A stretch of DNA of 7,033 nucleotides, taken from positions 1-7,033 of the forward strand of contig JADGPV010000192.1 in NCBI GenBank assembly GCA_017882245.1. Reading direction: 5' to 3'. Positions 6,820 through 7,033 of the stretch are shown here, in pieces. The notes under the pieces were generated by a model. That model worked only from the letters and a program-made list of their open reading frames with translations, searched no databases and was not told the origin of the DNA. The position numbers and the translations under genes are program-made. The number at the start of each line of letters is the position of its first letter. Positions within the stretch are counted from its first letter, which is position 1. This DNA is from Bacteroidales bacterium. Its GTDB lineage: Bacteria > Bacteroidota > Bacteroidia > Bacteroidales > VadinHA17.

Positions 6820-7033
6820 ATGGATTATGATCTTATAATTGTTGGCGCCGGGCCGGCAGGATATGTAGCTGCCATAAGGGCAGGACAGGCAGGACTGAAG
6901 ACCGCGCTGATTGAGAAGAAAAATGTAGGAGGCATGTGTCTTAACTGGGGGTGTATACCCTCAAAAGCAATGCTTGAAAGTGCCAAATACTTTTCAAGAC
7001 TGTCGATGGCAGCTGACTTCGGCGTAGAAGGCA
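6820..7033 (+). CDS. lpdA: Dihydrolipoamide dehydrogenase E3, N-terminal part (cut by window edge)
   Basis: The first 71 codons of a flavoprotein disulfide reductase run off the right edge; the full family length is about 460 residues. E3 re-oxidises the dihydrolipoyl group of E2 through a redox disulfide and FAD, with NAD+ as final acceptor. The N terminus MDYDLIIVGAGPAGY contains the dinucleotide-binding GxGxxG (Gly9, Gly11, Gly14). The acidic end of the second strand is Glu32. The redox-active disulfide lies in GGMCLNWGCIPSK (Cys40 and Cys45), the CxxxxC signature of the lipoamide dehydrogenase and glutathione reductase group. The E3 assignment rests on this motif plus its position 15 nt downstream of E2. 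The usual residues are GGTCLNVGC; Met39 and Trp43 are mild variants. No Shine-Dalgarno sequence precedes the ATG. The reading frame is open to the edge. Confidence 0.93.
   Translation, partial: MDYDLIIVGAGPAGYVAAIRAGQAGLKTALIEKKNVGGMCLNWGCIPSKAMLESAKYFSRLSMAADFGVEG

Overview
The window looks like chromosomal DNA from a bacterium, most probably of the Bacteroidota. This is an inference: starts are preceded by A-rich leaders with no purine-rich Shine-Dalgarno sequence (clearest at 3441-3459), there is a tandem-M16 peptidase lipoprotein of a kind common in that phylum, and the intergenic DNA is AT-rich. The E1 proteins alone would not settle it, because they also resemble Bacillus and Thermus homologues. 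There is no sign of phage, plasmid, insertion sequence, CRISPR or a defence island.

Layout. Positions 1-183 are AT-rich and hold no gene that I can support. A tRNA-Leu(UAA) gene lies on the minus strand (231-314), followed in its own direction by a convincing intrinsic terminator (184-217). The 180 bases between the tRNA and the next gene (315-494) contain three short arrays of degenerate repeats, each with an 8-bp period; two of them face each other and share an 11-bp perfect inverted repeat. A 934-residue M16 zinc-peptidase lipoprotein follows on the minus strand (495-3299). After a 160-bp divergent intergenic region (3300-3459), a plus-strand operon runs to the right edge.

The operon encodes a complete 2-oxoacid dehydrogenase complex in E1-alpha, E1-beta, E2, E3 order: E1-alpha (3460-4548), E1-beta (4545-5522, overlapping by 4 nt in an ATGA), E2 (5527-6804) and the first 71 codons of E3 (6820 to the edge). 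E1 decarboxylates a 2-oxoacid with thiamine diphosphate and passes the acyl group to the lipoyl arm of E2. E2 transfers it to coenzyme A, and E3 re-oxidises the dihydrolipoyl group with FAD and NAD+. The catalytic motifs that I can see are intact. Whether the substrate is pyruvate or a branched-chain 2-oxoacid is not decided by the sequence: E1-alpha resembles Bacillus PdhA through much of its length, while its phosphorylation-loop region and E1-beta carry branched-chain-like signatures.

Most of this is ordinary housekeeping DNA. I did not find a new biological system. The parts most worth a second look are the 8-bp-period intergenic arrays around the tRNA leader and the unresolved substrate of the complex.
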